Source: Coturnix japonica
Lineage: Eukaryota; Chordata; Aves; Galliformes; Phasianidae
Length of the DNA stretch: 64,000 nt
Reading direction: 5' to 3'
NCBI RefSeq assembly: GCF_001577835.2
Contig: NC_029529.1
Location: 11,357,380 to 11,421,379 of the forward strand
A program made the position numbers and the translations under genes. Positions within the stretch are counted from its first letter, which is position 1. Every line of letters begins with the position of its first letter. The notes under the pieces were generated by a model. That model was not told where the DNA came from and searched no databases. It saw only the letters and a program-made list of their open reading frames with translations. Positions 60,201 to 64,000 of this stretch are shown here, in pieces.

Positions 60201-61341
60201 CCGTCCCATCACATCCCCGTCCCGGTCACATCCCCTTCTGCCCCTAAGGACCAGTCTCCATCCTTCCCCCTGTCCCATCCCTGTCTTATCCTTGGGGACC
60301 TCTCTTTCTCCATCCCCTTCCAGAGCCCCATCCCGGCATCCCATCTCCTTGGGGTTTGGCGCTGGGATCCTCGGGTGCAGATATGGAGCATCCCCCAGGG
60401 AGCTCTCGCTCACAGCCATCCCCTTTCCTGTCCCCTGCTCCTCCTGTCCTCAATGCTTGTGGCAGCTTTAGGGCATGTGCCCCCCTCATTCCATCCTTGG
60501 GGCATCGCAGGGACAGCGGGGATGGGGTCAGGGTTTGGAGACTGGGATAGGGATGGGGATGGGGATAGGGATATAGGTAGGGATGGGGATTGCAGATGGG
60601 GCTGTGCAGCAGCAGTGACCCCATGGCCTCCAGCCCCCCCAGAGCTGCGGGAGCAGACGTTGGTGTTGGTGAAACCAGACGCGGTTCAGCGCCGGTTGGT
60701 GGGGGATGTGATCGGGCGCTTCGAGCGGCGCGGCTTCAAGCTGGTGGCCATGAAGCTGCTGCAGGTACCGGTGCTATGGGGTTGGGTAAGGGTGTGGACT
60801 ATGCATGGACTCCTCTGGGTGTCCCCACATCACCCCGTGGTGCTGCCAGGCGGATCGGGGCCTCCTGGACCAGCACTACCAGCACCTGCAGCAGAAGCCC
60901 TTCTACCCCGCGCTTCTGGCTTACATGACCTCGGGGCCACTGGTGGCCATGGTGAGCAGCTGCCGTCACCCCATGGCATCTCACCCCATTGCGGAGGGGG
61001 CTGTGGGGCTCAGCTGTCCCCATCCCGCAGGTGTGGGAGGGTTACAACGTGGTGCGCTCCACACGTGCCATGGTGGGGGACACGGATTCAGCAAAGGCAG
61101 CAGCGGGGACCATCCGGGGGGACCTCAGCATGCACGTCAGCAGGTAAAGGAGCACAGGGAGGGGGGCACTGAGACCCCTCACAGCCCCATTGGGGAGCTC
61201 ACAGCCCCATCCCTGCACAGGAACGTGGTGCACGCCAGCGACTCAGTGGAGACGGCGTTGAAGGAGATTGGGTTCTGGTTCCAACGGGATGAGCTGGTGG
61301 CCTGGGAGTGTGGGGACAGCCAGTACACGTATGGACCATGA
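60070..61341 (+). CDS. NME4: Nucleoside diphosphate kinase, mitochondrial (NME4), complete, 5 exons
   Basis: Transfers the terminal phosphate from NTPs to NDPs through a phosphohistidine; the mitochondrial member also binds cardiolipin at the inner membrane in mammals. Exons 60070-60163, 60634-60764, 60850-60951, 61031-61143 and 61221-61341 join in phase to 186 residues. The N-terminus ([20 protein letters not shown]) is Arg-rich without acidic residues, a mitochondrial targeting presequence. The core starts near [19 protein letters not shown]; the active-site motif NVVHASD is at 148-154 with catalytic H151. The exon 2 acceptor is ambiguous: AG at 60632-60633 or 60641-60642 both keep frame and differ by three residues (Ala-Pro-Pro). 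The basic RRK motif known from human (residues 89-91) is QQK here. NME4 lies next to DECR2, as in mammals. Confidence 0.96.
60541..60597 (+). repeat. GGGATA/GGGATG repeat in NME4 intron 1
   Basis: A run of GGGATAGGGATGGGGATGGG type, G-quadruplex-competent on the coding strand, ends about 36 bases before NME4 exon 2 and so lies close to the splice acceptor and its likely branch point. Confidence 0.8.
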
Positions 61342-61362
61342 GGGCATGGAGAACCCTGTGCT

Positions 61363-61368
61363 ATTAAA
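61363..61368 (+). terminator. NME4 poly(A) signal ATTAAA
   Basis: The common variant hexamer ATTAAA lies only 21 bases after the NME4 stop codon, giving a very short 3' UTR. A T/G-rich stretch with ATTGTTGGC follows at about 61392-61400. Confidence 0.75.
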
Positions 61369-61399
61369 CAATGCTCCTCCCTGCTGCTTCCATTGTTGG

Positions 61400-61755
61400 C
61401 ACTGGGGTGTGAACTGGGAGGACTGGGAGGCAGTGGGATGATACTGGGGGCACTGGGCTGCTATTGAGGGACATTGCGATGCTACTGGGGGGCACTGGGA
61501 TGCTATTGAGGGCAATGAGATGCTATTGGGGGATACTGGGAGGTACTGGGGGACACTGGGCTGCTATTGGGGGATACTGGGATGCTATTGAGGGACACTG
61601 GGATGTTACTGGGGGCACTGGGGTGCTATTGGGGTCAATGGACAGCAGCACTGGGATGTCAATGCAGAGATACTGGGGTGGTACTGAAGGCACGAGGTGT
61701 CACTGGAGGGCAATGGGCAGCACTGGGATGTCACTGGGATGGTACTGGTCCGGGA
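61400..61755 (+). repeat. ~20-bp minisatellite between NME4 and DECR2
   Basis: About 17 imperfect copies of CACTGGGATGCTATTGGGGG (variants with GAGGG, TACTGGG, GGGATACTGGG) fill almost the whole gap between the NME4 poly(A) signal and the DECR2 promoter. The plus strand is rich in GGG/GGGG runs. Open frames through it are repeat artefacts. Confidence 0.88.
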
Positions 61756-61869
61756 CTGAGCTGGTGTGTACACTCTGATACCCGTGGCAGCGGGCGGCGC
61801 TGCGGGCCCCATTGCAGCCCGGCCCCATTGCAGCCCCGCACTATTGCCATGCGACGGCTGCCGACGCCC

Positions 61870-61880
61870 ACGCATGCGCA
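61870..61880 (+). promoter_or_regulatory. NRF1-like site upstream of DECR2
   Basis: ACGCATGCGCA matches most of the NRF1 palindrome and is 146 bases upstream of the DECR2 ATG. Confidence 0.5.
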
Positions 61881-61902
61881 AAGAGCAGCTTTTCGAGCTC
61901 AA

Positions 61903-61921
61903 ACTACAAATCCCGGCGTGC
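61903..61921 (+). promoter_or_regulatory. ZNF143/THAP11 composite motif
   Basis: ACTACAAATCCCGGCGTGC matches the full ACTACAANTCCCRRNRTGC element bound by ZNF143 and THAP11 (with HCFC1) at CpG-island promoters. Two further TCCCGGCGTGC half-motifs follow at 61940-61950 and 61981-61991. Confidence 0.75.
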
Positions 61922-62021
61922 TCAGCACCTCACTTCCGCTCCCGGCGTGCCTTGCGGTGGGGGCGGGGGGGGACGAAGCATCCCGGCGTGCATTGCGCGG
62001 GCGCGGGTCGCTCAGTGCGGC

Positions 62022-62033
62022 CAAGATGGCGGC
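62022..62033 (+). promoter_or_regulatory. TISU element at DECR2 start codon
   Basis: CAAGATGGCGGC is a perfect match to the SAASATGGCGGC translation initiator of short 5' UTR, with the DECR2 ATG (62026-62028) in its centre. TISU genes are known to have very short leaders and translate without scanning, often for mitochondrial and energy-metabolism proteins. It also fixes the choice of start codon and matches a YY1 site. Confidence 0.7.
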
Positions 62034-63687
62034 GGAGCGCAGCGCCTCCCAGGCCCCGGCGGACGTGGAGAGCGATGAGTGCCTGGCGGAGTACCGGCAC
62101 CTCTACAGCCCCGACATCCTGCAGTGAGTGCGAGCTGACGGCGGGGCCGGGCAGCCCGCTCCGGTCCGGTTCGGTTCTCACACTCCCTCGTTCCCCCCCC
62201 ACAGAGGCCGTGTGGCCTTCATCACCGGCGGCGGCTCCGGGATCGGTTTCCGTATCGCGGAGGTGTTTATGAGGTACGGGACCGATGGGCGATGCGGGGC
62301 GATGCGGGGCAACGCGGGCCGCTCTCACCGCCCCTCCGTTACAGGCACGGCTGTCGGACCGTCATCGCAGGACGCAACCAGCAGCGGGTGGCAGAGGTGA
62401 GAACGGAACCTTATGGGGCTGGGGGGGCTGTGATGGAGCCCCTGTCCATGGGGGGGGTGGAGGCCTTCAGAGGGTCCTTCCAGCTCCAACCCGTCTGCTG
62501 TTCTCTGGGTATTTCTTTACTAGGAGAGTGGTTAGGCCCTGGAACAGGCTGCACAGGGAGGCTGTGGATGCCCCGTCCTTGGAGGTGTTCAAGGCCAGGT
62601 TGGACGGGGCCCTGGGCAACCTGATCTATGGGGGATCTATGGGGATCTATGGGGTCTCCTGGGCAACCTGATCTAGTAAAGGTGTATGTTTGGTGGCCCT
62701 GCTAGGTAGGGGGGTTGGAACTACATGATCCTTGAGGTCCCTTCCAACCCTGGTCCCCTGGTTCCCCCTGATTCCCCTTTCCCAGAGGTTATACATACGG
62801 TGGTTTGGATGCTCTGAGCCCTGCTATAGCTTTGAGGCTGCGCTCGTGTGTCAGAAAACAAGCAGCAAAACTCAGCAGCTTTTTAGCCCTGGGGGATTGG
62901 AGCTTTCTGAGTGCTCAGGGGCTGCTTCCCAAGGCCTTGACCTGCATCGTGGGCAGCTCAGAGAACAGCCTGAGGAGCCCATACAGATCATCACCAGCTG
63001 CTGTGTGTGGCTGTGGCTCAGTCTGTGTGCTGTGGAGACGCTTTGGAGATGGCTTCATGCTGAGCTGCCTTGCAGGCAGAGTCCTGATAACTGCTGGTTA
63101 GTGACTGTCCTTTGACCCACTCACATTTTAGATCTAAAGGTTACTTATTTCTAAGGCCTCGCTGACGTCCAACCTTTGTACTTGCCCTGCAGAGCTGTTG
63201 CTTGGGGTGTGCTGTGTCTATGGAGGCCATTGGACTTAGCAATCTGTCCCCCACATGGGACACAATGTGCAGGAGCTCCCCCAGGTGCCCTGGTTGTGTT
63301 TAGGCAGTTCTCTCCCCTGCCTAAGGGCTGTATTGGCATTTTTGGTTTAGAAACATAATGGCTGTGCTGTGATGAAATGCAGCTGCTTTTAGGACAAGAC
63401 ACGACTCGTGTTCATGTGGGTAATGCCTGTGTTTGCTGTGTGCTGACAGGGATGCAGCTTCTGCCTGGCTTGCTTGCATGCATGAGATCTGTGTCTGGTC
63501 CCTGCTGGAGAATGGAATCCCAGAATGAATCTCGCTTTTCTCTTTTTCCAGGCCTCAAAAAAGCTGGTGGCAGCCACAGGGCAGCAGTGCCTGCCTCTGT
63601 CCGTTGATGTCAGGCAGCCACAAACCATCATGGCAGCTGTAGATGAGACGCTGAAACAGTTCAAACAGATTGACATCCTGGTTAATG
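62026..63687 (+). CDS. DECR2: Peroxisomal 2,4-dienoyl-CoA reductase (DECR2), 5' part, runs past the window
   Basis: NADPH-dependent short-chain dehydrogenase/reductase that reduces 2,4-dienoyl-CoA intermediates during peroxisomal breakdown of polyunsaturated fatty acids. Four exons are visible: 62026-62123, 62205-62273, 62345-62396 and 63552-63687, giving the first 118 residues and one base of the next codon; the donor at 63688 (GTGAGC) points to further exons beyond 64000. The protein starts [20 protein letters not shown], followed by [10 protein letters not shown] and the Rossmann cofactor loop TGGGSGIG (40-47), then RTVIAGRN and the VDVRQPQ and DILVN strands typical of the family. The catalytic Tyr/Lys region and the C-terminal peroxisomal signal would lie outside. 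Intron 3 carries a CR1 insertion. Confidence 0.95.
62505..62760 (+). repeat. CR1 LINE 3' fragment in DECR2 intron 3
   Basis: Includes TTTCTTTACTAGGAGAGTGG, GGAACAGGCTGCACAGGGAG, GAGGTGTTCAAGGCCAGGTT (the end of the CR1 reverse-transcriptase frame, [15 protein letters not shown]) and the 3' tail CTTGAGGTCCCTTCCAACCC. The repeat CCTGGGCAACCTGATCTA occurs twice inside it, at 62611-62628 and 62658-62675, indicating a 47-base internal duplication. Confidence 0.92.
62761..63551 (+). other. Remainder of DECR2 intron 3
   Basis: Unique-looking sequence between the CR1 fragment and exon 4; no second gene or RNA is visible. Confidence 0.6.
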
Positions 63688-64000
63688 GTGAGCCACTGGA
63701 GTGGGCAGTGGGAGGGCTGGCACGGGCTGTGTGTTAGGCAGGGTGTGCTCCAGCACAGGGGCTGTGTTTGCTCTGTCTGGGTTCTGCTGCTTTACTCTGG
63801 GGAGCATCTGAGCAGCTGATGGTGTTGAGCCCCTCGAGAGCAGTGCAGAGGGAATGGGTTCAGAGGAACCAGAGACTGGCCTGTATTGGTCTCACTGTGG
63901 ATCATCTCTGCATACCTAGATCTACAAGCCATTATTGGAACCGTTTCCATTTCATCACTAGCTTTACCCAAGCAGTACCGCTCATTGTCTCCCTCACATA
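63688..64000 (+). other. Start of DECR2 intron 4
   Basis: Begins with the GTGAGC donor and shows no further exon before the end of the window. Confidence 0.7.

Larger units (their letters stand above)
61780..62280 (+). promoter_or_regulatory. CpG-island promoter of DECR2
   Basis: A GC- and CpG-rich block starts where the minisatellite ends and covers DECR2 exons 1 and 2. It contains an NRF1-like site, a full ZNF143/THAP11 element, two extra half-motifs, and a TISU element over the start codon. No TATA box is evident. Confidence 0.75.

Noticed and set aside
1-64000. Search by eye for virus-derived elements, CRISPR arrays, tRNA/rRNA genes or a novel gene cluster
   Set aside because: No convincing paired terminal repeats, capsid/polymerase-like frames other than CR1 fragments, regularly spaced palindromic repeats or cloverleaf genes were seen. 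A profile search (RepeatMasker, tRNAscan, Infernal) would settle small or diverged cases.

Overview
The window looks like host chromosomal DNA from a bird, most likely a galliform such as chicken. It has multi-exon genes with GT-AG introns, CpG-island promoters, several 3'-end fragments of CR1 (the dominant avian LINE), and many GC-rich micro- and minisatellites of the kind common on small avian chromosomes. I saw no bacterial operon, CRISPR array, rRNA, tRNA or recognisable virus-derived element.

Four protein-coding genes can be read exon by exon. SBK1 (SH3-domain-binding kinase 1, minus strand, coding exons between 8888 and 10828) has three coding exons and a probable distant CpG-island promoter near 15.2-16.1 kb. 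XPO6 (exportin-6, plus strand, 22312-58600) is complete: 24 coding exons join without a phase error into a 1125-residue protein. NME4 (mitochondrial nucleoside diphosphate kinase, plus strand, 60070-61341) is complete in five exons and 186 residues. DECR2 (peroxisomal 2,4-dienoyl-CoA reductase, plus strand, from 62026) begins here and runs off the right edge after four exons.

Layout: 1-8.8 kb holds no gene I can identify, but has two GGGAT-type arrays in opposite orientation, an octamer-bearing AT-rich island, and probably the SBK1 3' UTR. 8.9-16.1 kb is SBK1 with its upstream intron and CpG island. 16.1-21.7 kb is a divergent intergenic region with simple repeats. 21.76-22.48 kb is the XPO6 CpG-island promoter. 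22.3-59.2 kb is XPO6, including a 9.5-kb first intron. About 0.9 kb separates its poly(A) signal from NME4. A 20-bp minisatellite fills most of the short gap between NME4 and the DECR2 promoter.

The genes do not form a pathway. SBK1 is a serine/threonine kinase, XPO6 exports actin-profilin from the nucleus, NME4 makes NTPs at mitochondrial membranes, and DECR2 helps degrade polyunsaturated fatty acids in peroxisomes. The layout is informative as synteny: SBK1-XPO6 and NME4-DECR2 are each neighbours in mammals but lie in two distant parts of human 16p, while here they are adjacent. I did not find a convincing new biological system. The most notable observations are the promoter architecture of DECR2, the loss of a cardiolipin-binding basic motif in NME4, the XPO6 start codon isolated at the very end of exon 1, and several structured tandem repeats.
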